Of a stretch of DNA of 37,953 bases, positions 1-10,060 are shown piece by piece. Positions within the stretch are counted from its first letter, which is position 1. Each line of letters starts with the position of its first letter. The position numbers and the translations under genes are program-made. The notes under the pieces are model-generated. The model had not been told where the DNA came from, searched no databases, and was given only the letters and a program-made list of their open reading frames with translations. This stretch comes from Spirosoma fluviale (GTDB lineage Bacteria; Bacteroidota; Bacteroidia; Cytophagales; Spirosomataceae): the NCBI GenBank assembly GCA_945906915.1, contig CAMDSI010000003.1, positions 1 to 37,953 of the forward strand, written 5' to 3'.

Positions 1-2480
1 ATAGGATAGACTAAATCGATGCCTAAGATTTTACCAATTCCCGTCAAGCCATAACTAATCTCTTGGTAATTAATTACTTGAGAACTTATGGACGTTTGAA
101 GATAAGCATAACCCACTTTCTCTTTCAAGCCATAAAGGGATAAAAACGCATTTTGGGTAAGGATAAATTTACGCGGTTCCCAGTTAACAAATGCCTTTAA
201 ATGATCTCCAGAGTTCGAAAGCGAATAATAGGGAAGAGCTAAAAAGCTTGATTCACCAGAGGAGACATTCACTTCATTTCCTTTGAAATGCTGATAATCC
301 ACTAACAAAGAGGGTTTATTGATAAAATGAGCTACAGAAACTCGGTAATTAATTTCACCCCAATTAGCTAATGAGATAGACTGAGAAACCTGCAGAGAGA
401 TTTTGTTAAAGGAATCATCTCCAAACGCCTGTTCATAAGCACCCGAAATGGTAGGACCTACCTCATTGGACAATCTTCGAGATCCATTATATCTCCTCCA
501 AGTAGCGAATGGTTGATATCGAACTATAATTGAGCCATAAAGTTGCTTACTAGTGGCAAAGGGAAGACCATTAGACTCAAAACGACGCTCCTTGAAGAAA
601 AAACCATTCTCCTCGTGGTTCACTAAACTAGTCCGTGATCGAAATTCAAGAGTCGAGTTCACATTCCATTTGGCATTCATTTGAACCCTATAAGAAGCCT
701 TAATAAAATCCTTTTGGTATAACTTCAGATAATTTTGAGATAGGAACAAGGCATAATACAGGTTTACAATTTCAGGAACAGGTTCTGTGGAATTGATCTG
801 TTGAATAGAAGATCCACCAGCGACTTGAATAAAACGACGATTCTCATCCCAGTTTCGCTCCAAATAGGCAAATCCATTCCACGCTTTTCGAGAGAAAGCA
901 TAACGAAGATTGAATCCTGTTCCCCAATAATCTGATAATTTGTATGTGTAGCGGTAATCCAAACGTCGACTTAATTGATAACCATCCACCGCATTATAAC
1001 CTGACTGAAAACCACCAAGCGTTAATCTGGCACCTAAACCCTTTTGACCATAGGTATAAACACGACCAGACCAAATATCGCCATAGCGGAATCGAGGCAA
1101 AGCATTGACTGAATCTTTTAAGCGTTTCTTTTCATCTTGAATTGATAAACTATCAGCCTCTTTATACCCTTTTACCTCAGCCTCCGTCAAAGGTACTTGA
1201 CGTTCCGCCTCCCAATATTCTTCTTTTTTAATCGCTGCAGAGGAATCAACCGAGATCGAGTAATCCGAACTAAACTCTTCTTTTACTTCTTTTTTCTCCT
1301 CTTTATCTAATTCTTTAAGCACCTTTTTGAGCTTTTTGCGCGTTATATCTGAGCTCAAAGCTAATTTAGGAGTGGAGATTTTTTCTTTATTTATTTCTTT
1401 CGCCCAATCCTTATGCAAGCGCTCTTCTATAATCGTTGGCTTTACAACATAAGCAGGATTCACCTTAATCGAATATTCCTTCACTTGAGTGATGTAACGA
1501 AAAGTAGCACCAAAGCCCATCGCTTCGAAATTAACATTCACATCATAATTAACCGGCATCCAAACACCTTGAAACAGGGCATTCTGTTGTTGAAACGTAT
1601 AATAGCCCTGCGAATTTCGAAAGGCTAAACTAAACGAATAGATACTCCAAGTATCTTCGACAATGGATAATGTACCTTCAAATAAATCAGAGGAAACTGA
1701 TTTAGGTCTAACCTGTATTTTAGAAACCGTTTGTCCATTCAACTGAAAACTACCCAAGTAAGCAAAAGTATAGTATGAAAAAGCAGAGGCTGAAATAGGA
1801 GAAATCAAGGAGCCCCACACCTTAGGCTGGTAAAAATTAGTTTGAGTAATGCGCAGATTAGGCGCTCCTGAATTTTTTAATACAGCTGGTAGGTTGTTTC
1901 GATTCGAAAGTACTTTCTCCTCGATCTTATTAGGCTTAGTATAAGTGATTTGATTAATTCCCTCTAATACATAAGTGGAGCCTACCTTAATTCCGGCTTC
2001 CTTCTCCATCTTCTTACCGACAAGCGCACTCATCACTTTAGAGATGGAGGTGATTTTCCCAGCACCTTTCACATAACCTTTAGCAGAATACCGATCAATC
2101 TCTTTTAAATGGAACGGAGCCATCGAAATCATCCGACGCATCATACCTATTGCTGGATCTTCTTTTAAACCACCCACATTCACGTCTTGTAATGTGATCG
2201 CTTCTTCTGATAAAATAACATCTAAGGAAAGATCGCCTGATATGGTTAAGCGATGTAATTTAGGAGTATGACCAAGAAACCGAAAAACAACTTCATGTTC
2301 TCCTTTAGGTAAGGTAATAGCATATTTTCCGTCTTCATTCGCCAGCGTACCTCTATTCAAATCATTTACCCATATCGTAGCAAAAGGCATCAATTCGCCC
2401 TTATTAGAACGAACTACACCACTAAGCGTTTGGGCATGAAGACCAATACAAGAGCAAAGAAGTAGAAGAAATAATTTCAT
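1..2480 (-). CDS. DUF5686 / carboxypeptidase-regulatory-like outer-membrane protein, partial (C-terminus beyond window)
   Basis: The frame is open from an ATG at 2480 to the window edge, about 826 codons, so the C-terminus is missing. Residues 1-17 form a signal peptide (MKLFLLLLCSCIGLHAQ). They are followed by a carboxypeptidase-regulatory-like beta-sandwich domain (about 18-95, with the typical GVVRSNKGELMPFATIWV and LANEDGKYAI stretches). Next comes the long DUF5686 region, a Lys/Glu-rich segment around residues 360-460, and an aromatic-rich beta-strand region consistent with an outer-membrane barrel. Proteins of this architecture are widespread in Bacteroidota and their function is unknown. 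I infer an outer-membrane location. It is transcribed divergently from the aminotransferase gene, with 89 bp between the two starts. Confidence 0.85.
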   Translation of the reverse strand, partial: MKLFLLLLCSCIGLHAQTLSGVVRSNKGELMPFATIWVNDLNRGTLANEDGKYAITLPKGEHEVVFRFLGHTPKLHRLTISGDLSLDVILSEEAITLQDVNVGGLKEDPAIGMMRRMISMAPFHLKEIDRYSAKGYVKGAGKITSISKVMSALVGKKMEKEAGIKVGSTYVLEGINQITYTKPNKIEEKVLSNRNNLPAVLKNSGAPNLRITQTNFYQPKVWGSLISPISASAFSYYTFAYLGSFQLNGQTVSKIQVRPKSVSSDLFEGTLSIVEDTWSIYSFSLAFRNSQGYYTFQQQNALFQGVWMPVNYDVNVNFEAMGFGATFRYITQVKEYSIKVNPAYVVKPTIIEERLHKDWAKEINKEKISTPKLALSSDITRKKLKKVLKELDKEEKKEVKEEFSSDYSISVDSSAAIKKEEYWEAERQVPLTEAEVKGYKEADSLSIQDEKKRLKDSVNALPRFRYGDIWSGRVYTYGQKGLGARLTLGGFQSGYNAVDGYQLSRRLDYRYTYKLSDYWGTGFNLRYAFSRKAWNGFAYLERNWDENRRFIQVAGGSSIQQINSTEPVPEIVNLYYALFLSQNYLKLYQKDFIKASYRVQMNAKWNVNSTLEFRSRTSLVNHEENGFFFKERRFESNGLPFATSKQLYGSIIVRYQPFATWRRYNGSRRLSNEVGPTISGAYEQAFGDDSFNKISLQVSQSISLANWGEINYRVSVAHFINKPSLLVDYQHFKGNEVNVSSGESSFLALPYYSLSNSGDHLKAFVNWEPRKFILTQNAFLSLYGLKEKVGYAYLQTSISSQVINYQEISYGLTGIGKILGIDLVYP

Positions 2481-2569
2481 AACGCAAAATAAAACGAAAC
2501 GTGGGTTATCAAATGATAAATTTGATAAACGGCAGACGATTAACGATAATTAACGTAATTTTACTGCAT

Positions 2570-3772
2570 ATGGCTTACACGCATAGACAACTCTTCCAGA
2601 AATTTATGGCGCCCACATCGGACGCACCTTTGGCATTAGAAATAACCAAAGCGGAAGGTGTATATATGTATGATGCACAGGGGAAATCCTATATGGATTT
2701 AATTTCCGGGATTGCCGTTTCGAACGTAGGTCACAGAAATCCAGCCGTCGTAAAAGCAATAAAAGACCAGGTCGATGCCTATATGCACCTTATGGTGTAT
2801 GGGGAATATATCCAAAGTCCTCAAGTAAAACTCGCAGAAGCCCTAGTAAAATCTACCGGCACAACCCACTTAAATCAAGTCTACTTCACTAATTCAGGAA
2901 CAGAGGCAGTAGAGGGTGCTATGAAATTAGCTAAACGCTACACCGGAAGAACCGAATTCATCTCTTGTTTCAATGCTTACCACGGTGCTAGCCAAGGAGC
3001 ATTGTCCATCGCAGGGGATGAGAATTTCAAGAATGCTTTTCGTCCTTTGTTGCCTGATATTCGCCACATTCACCATGGCTGCATTGCTAATCTGTCTAAA
3101 ATAACCAATAAAACGGCGGCGGTAGTGATCGAAATTGTAGCAGGAGAGGCCGGCGTCAAAACTGCACCAGCCGCTTATTTTCAAGCTTTACGCAAGCGAT
3201 GTACTGAAACTGGATCCTTATTAATTATTGATGAAATTCAATCGGGTTTCGGGAGAACAGGAACTTTCTGGGCTTTTCAAGCCATGGACATTATCCCAGA
3301 TATTTTACTAACAGCTAAAGGAATGGGGGGAGGAATGCCCATTGGCGCTTTTTTAGCGAATGATGAAGTGATGAAGACCTTAAGTTTTGAGCCCGTACTG
3401 GGCCATATTACCACTTTTGGAGGACATCCAGTTTCCTGCGCTGCCTCACTAGCTACTTTACACTACATTCTTGAAGAAGGATTAATGGATGAAATTCCAA
3501 CTAAAAACGATCTTTTCAAGAGTTTATTAAAACACCCCATCATTCATGAGGTACGCGGCATAGGATTCATGCTAGCGGTCGAAATGAAAGATTTTAAAAC
3601 GGTCAAAGCCGTTATAGATGAATGTATCCTTCAAGGATTAATCACAGATTGGTTCCTATTCTGCGATAATTCACTTCGAATTGCCCCTCCTTTGACCATC
3701 ACAGAAGAGGAAATAAAAATAGCCTGCAACATCTTGTTACAGGCTATGAATAAAGTCTACGCGCCAGATTAA
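2570..3772 (+). CDS. Class III PLP-dependent aminotransferase (acetylornithine/ornithine aminotransferase-like)
   Basis: A 400-residue fold-type I aminotransferase. The segment with DEIQSGFGRTGTFWAF carries the Asp that contacts the PLP ring nitrogen. K250 in LLTAKGMGGGMPIG is the expected Schiff-base lysine, and NSGTEAVEGAMKLA is the phosphate-binding region. The frame is open further upstream, but the start at 2570 (MAYTHRQLFQ) matches where this family begins, and the 23 extra residues are low-complexity translation of the AT-rich intergenic DNA. The substrate cannot be fixed from sequence. Acetylornithine, ornithine, 4-aminobutyrate or lysine-type substrates are all possible, and no arginine-biosynthesis genes are nearby. 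The stop codon overlaps the convergent trxA stop by 4 bp. Confidence 0.9.
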   Translation: MAYTHRQLFQKFMAPTSDAPLALEITKAEGVYMYDAQGKSYMDLISGIAVSNVGHRNPAVVKAIKDQVDAYMHLMVYGEYIQSPQVKLAEALVKSTGTTHLNQVYFTNSGTEAVEGAMKLAKRYTGRTEFISCFNAYHGASQGALSIAGDENFKNAFRPLLPDIRHIHHGCIANLSKITNKTAAVVIEIVAGEAGVKTAPAAYFQALRKRCTETGSLLIIDEIQSGFGRTGTFWAFQAMDIIPDILLTAKGMGGGMPIGAFLANDEVMKTLSFEPVLGHITTFGGHPVSCAASLATLHYILEEGLMDEIPTKNDLFKSLLKHPIIHEVRGIGFMLAVEMKDFKTVKAVIDECILQGLITDWFLFCDNSLRIAPPLTITEEEIKIACNILLQAMNKVYAPD

Positions 3773-4092
3773 GCGTGCTTCAATAAAGTTTCAGCTAAAA
3801 CAGACTTCGGGATATTTCCTCCTACAAGACGCTCTACCATTTCACCGTTCTTAAACACCATTAAAGTAGGAATAGAACGAATACCTAGTGACGCAGGTAC
3901 CGATGAATTTTGATCTACATTCATTTTTGCCACAATCGCCTGACCTTCAACATCTCCTGCTAATTCCTCTACGATCGGTCCGATCATCTTACATGGGCCA
4001 CACCATTCTGCCCAAAAATCTACTAAAACTGGTGTATCAGTGCCGATTAACTCTTGAAAATTAGCATCTGTTGCCTCTACGTATTTTCCCAT
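3769..4092 (-). CDS. trxA: Thioredoxin
   Basis: A 107-residue single-domain thioredoxin of standard length. It has the WCGPCK active site (Cys31 and Cys34) and the cis-proline loop RSIPTLMVFKNG. There is no signal peptide, so it is cytoplasmic. It would reduce disulfides in ribonucleotide reductase, peroxiredoxins and similar clients, being recharged by a thioredoxin reductase not in this window. It lies downstream of dnaE on the same strand but is separated by a hairpin at 4131-4155, and it has its own -7-like box at 4116-4123. It is therefore probably transcribed independently. Confidence 0.96.
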   Translation of the reverse strand: MGKYVEATDANFQELIGTDTPVLVDFWAEWCGPCKMIGPIVEELAGDVEGQAIVAKMNVDQNSSVPASLGIRSIPTLMVFKNGEMVERLVGGNIPKSVLAETLLKHA

Positions 4093-4115
4093 TGTTTGAT
4101 ATATTTTATAAAATT

Positions 4116-4123
4116 CAAAATTA
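4116..4123 (-). promoter_or_regulatory. Candidate -7 element for trxA
   Basis: On the minus strand the sequence reads TAATTTTG, a full match to the Bacteroidota housekeeping -7 consensus TAnnTTTG, 23 nt upstream of the trxA ATG. No TTTG -33 box is present at the usual spacing of about 20 nt, so this is a partial match only. Confidence 0.45.
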
Positions 4124-4130
4124 AAACAAA

Positions 4131-4155
4131 ACCGGGATAAGAATTAGTTCCCGGT
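4131..4155 (-). terminator. Rho-independent terminator of dnaE
   Basis: A perfect 7-bp stem ACCGGGA / TCCCGGT with an 11-nt loop lies 9-34 nt past the dnaE stop codon. On the minus strand it is followed by a T-rich tract (TTTTGTTTT). Confidence 0.75.
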
Positions 4156-4164
4156 AAAAAATAT

Positions 4165-7100
4165 TTACGAAATTAATCGAAAGCCCACATTCTCAAGTTC
4201 TCTGAGCTCAGAAATCAAGCCCTTAGTAATTGAAACCTGCATTTTACGCGAAAGAAAATCCATTCCTATTTTCTCTTGATCGTCATAAACCTCAATAGTT
4301 AATTTCTTTTCTCCCTTATTACGCTCTAAGGTTTCCTGCAATAAATCCAATAAGCCAGGATTTAGTTGATTCAATTCTAAACGCAATTTGATTTCTTTCG
4401 TACGATCACTTAAGATTTCGGATAATAATTCAATAGACTGAATCTTGAACACCATTTGATCCATGTGTCGATTCTTTAATTGATAAGAACCATTAATATA
4501 CAAAAGACGATCTAGAGCTATAAAGCGCTCGAACTGGATGTAATCCTTCGAAAATAAGGCAAACTCATAATTACCTGCGTAATCCTCCAGGGTGAAAATC
4601 ATAAATTGATTGCCATTTCCAGAAGTCCGCACATTAACTTTAGTGACGATCCCTGCAAAAGATTGAGCTACGTTAGGACGGGATTCAAGTTGTCCAGTAT
4701 GTGAATTGCAAAAATTAGAAATTTCGGTTTTATAATCATCCAAAGGATGCCCAGAAATATAAACGCCCACCACTTCCTTCTCATTTTTCAATTGTTCCAT
4801 GACAGACCATGGTTCAGAAGTAGGAATGCGTGGTTTTGCTATATCATTTCCCGTTCCTGCACCTAATTCCCCAAAAAGGGACGCCGTAGCAGATGCCTTC
4901 AATTCACTCATTTTAGAGGCAAAACGCACAATTTTTTCAATGAAGTTGGTATTATCTTGCGGATCTACAGCAAAATAATGAGAACGCTGGACTTCCGGGA
5001 AGCAATCAAAAGCACCGGCAAAAGCGAGTGATTCTAAACTCTTCTTATTTACTTGGCGTACATTAATGCGCGAAACAAAATCAAAAATATCCTTGTATTC
5101 CCCATTTTTCATACGCTCCTCTACAATCGCATCGACTGCTGCTTCACCCACGCCTTTAATGGCAGCTAAGCCAAAACGTATTTGGCCTTTCTTATTGACC
5201 GCAAATGAGCGAGACGATTCATTCACATCTGGAACTAGTAAACTTAATCCCATTCGCTTACACTCATCCATAAAGAAAGTGATCTTCTCTATGTTGCCTA
5301 ACGAGTTCGAAAGCACCGCCGACATAAATTCTGGAGGGTAGTTTGCTTTTAGGTAACCTGTTTGGTAAGCCACTAATCCATAGCAAGTTGAGTGCGATTT
5401 GTTAAAGGCATATTGAGCAAAAGCTTCCCAGTCAGTCCAAATTTTATCTAGCTTATCCACTGGATGATTATTCGCTGCTCCACCTTCCATAAACTTGCCC
5501 TTCATCTTATCGATTGTGGCCTTGTCCTTCTTACCCATGGCCTTGCGAAGCACATCAGCATCTCCCTTCGTGAAATTGGCTATCTTCTGAGAAAGAAGCA
5601 TTACTTGCTCTTGGTAGACCGTAATACCGTAGGTATCACTTAAATACTCTTCCATTACTGGCAAATCGTATTCAATCTTTTCTCTTCCGTGCTTGCGAGC
5701 AATGTAATTAGGAATGTAGACCATCGGCCCTGGACGGAATAGGGCGTTCATCGCAATTAAATCAGAGAACTGATCGGGTTTTAGATCACGTAGGTGCTTC
5801 TGCATTCCCGGGGATTCAAACTGGAAAGTACCGTTCGTTTCTGCCCTTTGATATAATTCAAAAGTAAGCTGATCATCTAAAGGTAAATCATCTAAAATGA
5901 TCGTCTCATTATGATTTTGTTTAATTAAGCGAACAGACTCTTTTAAAATGGAGAGGGTTTTCAGTCCCAAAAAATCCATCTTAATCACACCTGCATTCTC
6001 AATCACGGAGCCATCATACTGGGTAATTAAGAGATTAACATCTTTAGAGGTGGCAACAGGCAAAATATCAGTTAAATCAGAGGGGGCAATAATGATTCCT
6101 GCCGCGTGAATACCGGTTCCACGCACAGAACCTTCTAAAACGAGTGCATTCTCAATTACCGTTGAAGGTAATCCTCCTGCTACCTTTATGCGTCTTAGCT
6201 CTTTCACTTGTTCTAATTCCTCCGAATTCAAACCTTCCTTATCGGCTAAACTATTATCTCCTGTAAGTGCCGCATTAAAAATACGTTCTAAGGTAATTTT
6301 GGGTTTATCCGGAACGAGTTTCGCTAACGCATTCGATTCCTGTAAGGGGAGGTCTAAAACGCGTGAAACGTCCTTAATGGACATTTTAGCGGCCATCGTA
6401 CCATAAGTGGCAATATGCGCTACTTGATTTTTACCGTATTTATCGACCACATAGTCGATTACTTTTTGGCGGCCTTCATCATCAAAGTCCGTATCAATAT
6501 CGGGCAAGGACTTCCGATCGGGATTCAAGAAACGCTCGAAAAGGAGATTATATTTAATCGGGTCAATGTTCGTAATCCCTAAACAATAGGCAACTACCGA
6601 ACCAGCCGCAGAACCACGACCAGGTCCCACATAAACGCCTAAATCACGACCAGCTTGAATAAAATCAGCTACAATCAAAAAATAACCTGCAAATCCCATC
6701 GTCTTAATTGTATGCAATTCAAATCGCAAACGTTCTTCGACAACTTGATCAATATCGATGTAGCGCCTCTTTGCGCCCTCCATCGTTAAATGCTCAAGGA
6801 AATCATCTTGATTTAGGAAAGTGGATGGAATTACGAAATTAGGTAATAAAACATCCTTCTCTAGCTTCAAGGTTTCCACCTTACCCACAATCTCATTCGT
6901 ATTATCAATTGCCTCTGGTATATGTGACCAAAGCTTCGTCATCTCCTCCGTCGTCTTGAAGTAGAATTGATCATTATAGAAAGCAAAGCGCTTTCCTTTC
7001 ATATCAAAATCACCTTCAATATCTTTATAAGTAGGAGTGGCCTGCTTTTCACCTGTATTAATACAAAGCAAAATATCGTGCGCATTAGCATCTTTTTGGT

Positions 7101-7731
7101 CCAAATAATGGCTATCATTCGACGCAATCACCTTTACATTATACTTCTTCGCAAAACGAAGTAACACCTCATTCACCGTTTGTTGTTCCGGAATAAAGTG
7201 ATTCTGAACCTCGATATAATAATCTTCACCAAATAAATCCAACCACCATTTAAACTCCTTTTCCGCTGCGTCCTCTCCATCACGCAAAATAGCTTGAGGC
7301 ACTGAAGCGCCTAAGCAGCAAGTCGTTGCAATTAAGCCTTTATGGTATTTTAACACCAATTCCTTGTCAATCCGGGGGTATTTCGAATACATTCCCTCCA
7401 TGAAACCCAAAGAACTTAATTTGACCAAATTCTGGTATCCTTCCGGATTCTTGGCTAAAAACAGTTGGTGGTAACGTTTATCCTTTAATTCTTTTGTAAA
7501 AACCTGCTTATGGCGATCATTCACTAAATAAAACTCACAACCCACAATCGGTTTAACACCTTGCTTACCCGCTTCCGCCACGAATTGAAATACCCCAAAC
7601 ATATTCCCATGATCTGTAATAGCCACAGCGGGCATATTATCTTCTTTCGCCTTTTTAAACATAGACGAAATCTTAGACGCACCATCTAAGAGTGAAAACT
7701 GGGAATGGTTGTGCAAATGCGAAAATTGCAT
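4165..7731 (-). CDS. dnaE: DNA polymerase III subunit alpha
   Basis: The replicative polymerase catalytic subunit, 1188 residues, the normal size for the DnaE1 type. The N-terminal PHP domain shows HLHNHSQFSLLDG and DHGNMFG. The palm has PDIDTDFDD around residues 410-418, whose D411 and D413 are the expected catalytic acidic pair, and YGPGRGSAAGS-like and fingers motifs are intact. The C-terminal part contains a helix-hairpin-helix region and an OB-fold (NVAQSFAGIVTKVNVRTSG). There is no 3'-5' exonuclease insertion as in PolC. The start lies 6 nt after the stop of the upstream DUF2461 gene, so the two are probably co-transcribed. Confidence 0.98.
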   Translation of the reverse strand: MQFSHLHNHSQFSLLDGASKISSMFKKAKEDNMPAVAITDHGNMFGVFQFVAEAGKQGVKPIVGCEFYLVNDRHKQVFTKELKDKRYHQLFLAKNPEGYQNLVKLSSLGFMEGMYSKYPRIDKELVLKYHKGLIATTCCLGASVPQAILRDGEDAAEKEFKWWLDLFGEDYYIEVQNHFIPEQQTVNEVLLRFAKKYNVKVIASNDSHYLDQKDANAHDILLCINTGEKQATPTYKDIEGDFDMKGKRFAFYNDQFYFKTTEEMTKLWSHIPEAIDNTNEIVGKVETLKLEKDVLLPNFVIPSTFLNQDDFLEHLTMEGAKRRYIDIDQVVEERLRFELHTIKTMGFAGYFLIVADFIQAGRDLGVYVGPGRGSAAGSVVAYCLGITNIDPIKYNLLFERFLNPDRKSLPDIDTDFDDEGRQKVIDYVVDKYGKNQVAHIATYGTMAAKMSIKDVSRVLDLPLQESNALAKLVPDKPKITLERIFNAALTGDNSLADKEGLNSEELEQVKELRRIKVAGGLPSTVIENALVLEGSVRGTGIHAAGIIIAPSDLTDILPVATSKDVNLLITQYDGSVIENAGVIKMDFLGLKTLSILKESVRLIKQNHNETIILDDLPLDDQLTFELYQRAETNGTFQFESPGMQKHLRDLKPDQFSDLIAMNALFRPGPMVYIPNYIARKHGREKIEYDLPVMEEYLSDTYGITVYQEQVMLLSQKIANFTKGDADVLRKAMGKKDKATIDKMKGKFMEGGAANNHPVDKLDKIWTDWEAFAQYAFNKSHSTCYGLVAYQTGYLKANYPPEFMSAVLSNSLGNIEKITFFMDECKRMGLSLLVPDVNESSRSFAVNKKGQIRFGLAAIKGVGEAAVDAIVEERMKNGEYKDIFDFVSRINVRQVNKKSLESLAFAGAFDCFPEVQRSHYFAVDPQDNTNFIEKIVRFASKMSELKASATASLFGELGAGTGNDIAKPRIPTSEPWSVMEQLKNEKEVVGVYISGHPLDDYKTEISNFCNSHTGQLESRPNVAQSFAGIVTKVNVRTSGNGNQFMIFTLEDYAGNYEFALFSKDYIQFERFIALDRLLYINGSYQLKNRHMDQMVFKIQSIELLSEILSDRTKEIKLRLELNQLNPGLLDLLQETLERNKGEKKLTIEVYDDQEKIGMDFLSRKMQVSITKGLISELRELENVGFRLIS

Positions 7732-7737
7732 AGGGGT

Positions 7738-8421
7738 TTATTCTTTTATAAAAGGTTCTTTTTCAAAAAATACAGCATTCATGAAATCTAAATAAGGTTT
7801 TAATACCTTCGCATCAGAAATCAGCTGTTTAGTAAACATCGGGTTACAGACATCTTCATCTGTATATTTTTTCCAAAAAAACAATTGTTTCTTCTTCAAT
7901 AACTCCGCGTCAGCATGGTCTGTATCGTATCCTTTAGGGATTCTAACTAAACTTTCACCCACTTCCTCACCAAAAACAGCCACAAATTTCGGATTCTTAA
8001 TGATTTTACGTAATCCTGCCGCATTATAATCAATCTCTTGACGATAAGCAGCTAATTGCTCTGGACTAGGAGAGTACATTCCACCACCTAAAAATGACGC
8101 TCCATTCGGCTCAATATGTACATAATAGTCCATCAATCCGGACTTTCGCCCACCTTCTGAAAAACTAGCTGAAAACCAGGTCTTATAAGGTTCTTTATTT
8201 TTAGAGAATCGAACGTCCCGGTAAATGCGGTAGGAGCAATGCTTTAACAAAACACCATCCATATTCTCAAAATCTGCAAACTCGGTAATCAATTCAGTGG
8301 TCCACGCATCAAATCCTTTTTTCTCCTTTTCATAGATAGCCTTGTTTTCGGCAAACCATTCCCGTGAATTGTTCACACGAAGGTCACGCAAAAAGGCCAA
8401 AAGGCTTAGAGAAAGAGGCAT
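7738..8421 (-). CDS. DUF2461 family protein
   Basis: A 227-residue soluble protein whose start (LLAFLRDLRVNNSREWFAENK) is characteristic of the DUF2461 / TIGR02453 family. Other recognisable family segments are YRIYRDVRFSKNKEPYKTWFSA and the glycine-rich GGGMYSPSPEQL. The molecular function of the family is unknown. It has no signal peptide or membrane segment. It is the first gene of a minus-strand unit leading into dnaE (6-nt gap) and is divergent from trpS, with 118 bp between the starts. Housekeeping expression is likely from the context, but a replication role would be speculation. Confidence 0.88.
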   Translation of the reverse strand: MPLSLSLLAFLRDLRVNNSREWFAENKAIYEKEKKGFDAWTTELITEFADFENMDGVLLKHCSYRIYRDVRFSKNKEPYKTWFSASFSEGGRKSGLMDYYVHIEPNGASFLGGGMYSPSPEQLAAYRQEIDYNAAGLRKIIKNPKFVAVFGEEVGESLVRIPKGYDTDHADAELLKKKQLFFWKKYTDEDVCNPMFTKQLISDAKVLKPYLDFMNAVFFEKEPFIKE

Positions 8422-8539
8422 GAAAACGGGGATGAAAATGTAAAAACGAATTTAGCGAATTTAGCTCGAATGCCCAAGCGCAAATCCTTTGGAGTTACGG
8501 TCTATTTTATTGATTTTTGCATAAATTATAATTAAAGCC

Positions 8540-9511
8540 ATGCGGATATTAACGGGCATACAAGCCTCTGGAAAGCCCCATTTAGGAAATATATTAGGTG
8601 CCATCATGCCTGCCATCGAGCTTTCAAAGCAAGCAGGTAATGAATCTTTTTTATTTATCGCGGATTTACACACCCTAACGTCCCTAAAAGACGGCGAAAG
8701 TATTAGAAATAATACGTTGTCTATAGCGGCAGCTTGGTTAGCCTTTGGCTTTGATACAGAAAAGAATTACTTCTACCGTCAATCTCAATTAGCCCCTTAC
8801 CACACCGAATTGATGTGGTATTTAAATTGCTTCACGCCATTTCCGATGTTGGCAAATGCACATAGCTTTAAAGATAAATCAGATAAATTATCTGACGTAA
8901 ATGCCGGTTTATTCACTTACCCCGTTTTACAAGCTGCAGATATTGTTTTATATGATGCGCATATTATTCCGGTAGGTAAGGACCAAAGACAACACATCGA
9001 AATGACCCGCGATATCGCCAATTCCGTGAATAAGCGATATAATAAAGAAATTTTTGTTTTACCAGAAGCGCGAATTAATGAAGACGTAATGACCATTCCT
9101 GGCCTAGACGGCGCTAAAATGAGCAAGTCATTAAATAACTACATTGATATCTTCTTACCAGAAAAGGATTTATTAAAGCAAATCAAGAAAATTGTCACTG
9201 ACACGACCCCTTTAGAAGAACCGAAGGATCCTTCCACCGATATTACCTTCAAACTATATCAATTAATGGCTTCACCAGCCCAAGTGGCAGAAATGCGTGC
9301 TAATTACCAAGCGGGTGGTTATGGCTATGGTCATGCAAAACAAGCATTGCATGAACTAATGCTCGGCTATTTTAAAGAGGCGAGAGAGAAATTTGACTAT
9401 TTCATTGCTCACCCAGAAATCATTGAAGAAAAACTAGCGATAGGGGAGCAAAAAGTACAGCCGATTGCAGAAGCTACCATCAAACGCATCAGATCTGAAT
9501 TTAAGTTCTAA
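8540..9511 (+). CDS. trpS: Tryptophan--tRNA ligase
   Basis: A class I aminoacyl-tRNA synthetase, 323 residues, the normal bacterial TrpRS length. The HIGH-type motif is PHLGN within TGIQASGKPHLGNILGA, and the KMSKS loop is intact (DGAKMSKSLNN). It charges tRNA-Trp with tryptophan using ATP in the cytoplasm. The start is the first ATG and matches the family start. It is followed after only 3 nt by the PAP2 gene, so the two share a transcript. Confidence 0.97.
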   Translation: MRILTGIQASGKPHLGNILGAIMPAIELSKQAGNESFLFIADLHTLTSLKDGESIRNNTLSIAAAWLAFGFDTEKNYFYRQSQLAPYHTELMWYLNCFTPFPMLANAHSFKDKSDKLSDVNAGLFTYPVLQAADIVLYDAHIIPVGKDQRQHIEMTRDIANSVNKRYNKEIFVLPEARINEDVMTIPGLDGAKMSKSLNNYIDIFLPEKDLLKQIKKIVTDTTPLEEPKDPSTDITFKLYQLMASPAQVAEMRANYQAGGYGYGHAKQALHELMLGYFKEAREKFDYFIAHPEIIEEKLAIGEQKVQPIAEATIKRIRSEFKF

Positions 9512-9514
9512 GCT

Positions 9515-10060
9515 ATGTTTCCATCCTGGGATGCTGATCTATTTAAGTTCCTTAACGAGGCGCATCAGCCTTGGTTAGATGGACCTATGGAAATAATATC
9601 AGGCAAATTAACCTGGATTCCCTTATATACCCTCCTAATCTATTATTTGTATAAGGAATTTAGACAAGCTGCTTGGAAAGCGATTGTTTATTTACTTTCG
9701 ACTATTCTCTTGGCTGATCAATTCAGTTCTAGTCTACTAAAACCTCTCTTTAAGCGATTAAGACCCTGTCATGTAGAAGAATTCCAATCTTGGATACATT
9801 TACCTGATGGATGCGGGGGAATGTATGGATTTTGCTCCTCACATGCGGCTAATGCTTTTGCAGTAGCAATAGGCTTTTATTTGCTTACAAAAAACAAAGT
9901 TGCAGGTGCTGCCTTGGTACTTTGGGCTACACTAATATCTTACAGCCGAATCTATTTAGGCGCACATTATCCCTTAGATGTCATCGCGGGAGCTTTTGTG
10001 GGTGGAATAGGAGCGTGGCTACTATTTCAAGTTTTCTTGAGATTCACTAAAAAGTCGTAA
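9515..10060 (+). CDS. PAP2-family membrane phosphatase
   Basis: A 181-residue integral membrane protein with the three PAP2 signature motifs. These are K-x6-RP (KPLFKRLRP), the S-x-H motif (SSHAANAF) and SR-x5-H-x3-D (SRIYLGAHYPLD). About five hydrophobic segments are visible. Such enzymes dephosphorylate lipid phosphates such as undecaprenyl pyrophosphate, phosphatidic acid or phosphatidylglycerophosphate on the periplasmic side of the inner membrane. Sequence alone does not decide among these. It is translated just after trpS. Its 3' end overlaps the convergent acyl-CoA reductase gene by 34 bp. Confidence 0.93.
   Translation: MFPSWDADLFKFLNEAHQPWLDGPMEIISGKLTWIPLYTLLIYYLYKEFRQAAWKAIVYLLSTILLADQFSSSLLKPLFKRLRPCHVEEFQSWIHLPDGCGGMYGFCSSHAANAFAVAIGFYLLTKNKVAGAALVLWATLISYSRIYLGAHYPLDVIAGAFVGGIGAWLLFQVFLRFTKKS

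Noticed and set aside
1413..1628. 71-codon plus-strand open frame inside the DUF5686 gene
   Set aside because: It is antisense to a clear coding frame and has no start context or family. The same reasoning removes the other short antisense frames in dnaE, glnN, rsmE and the oxidoreductase gene.
2501..2569. N-terminal extension of the aminotransferase from 2501
   Set aside because: The residues are AT-rich intergenic translation (INLINGRRLTIINVILL). Family members start at the MAYTHRQLFQ position (2570).
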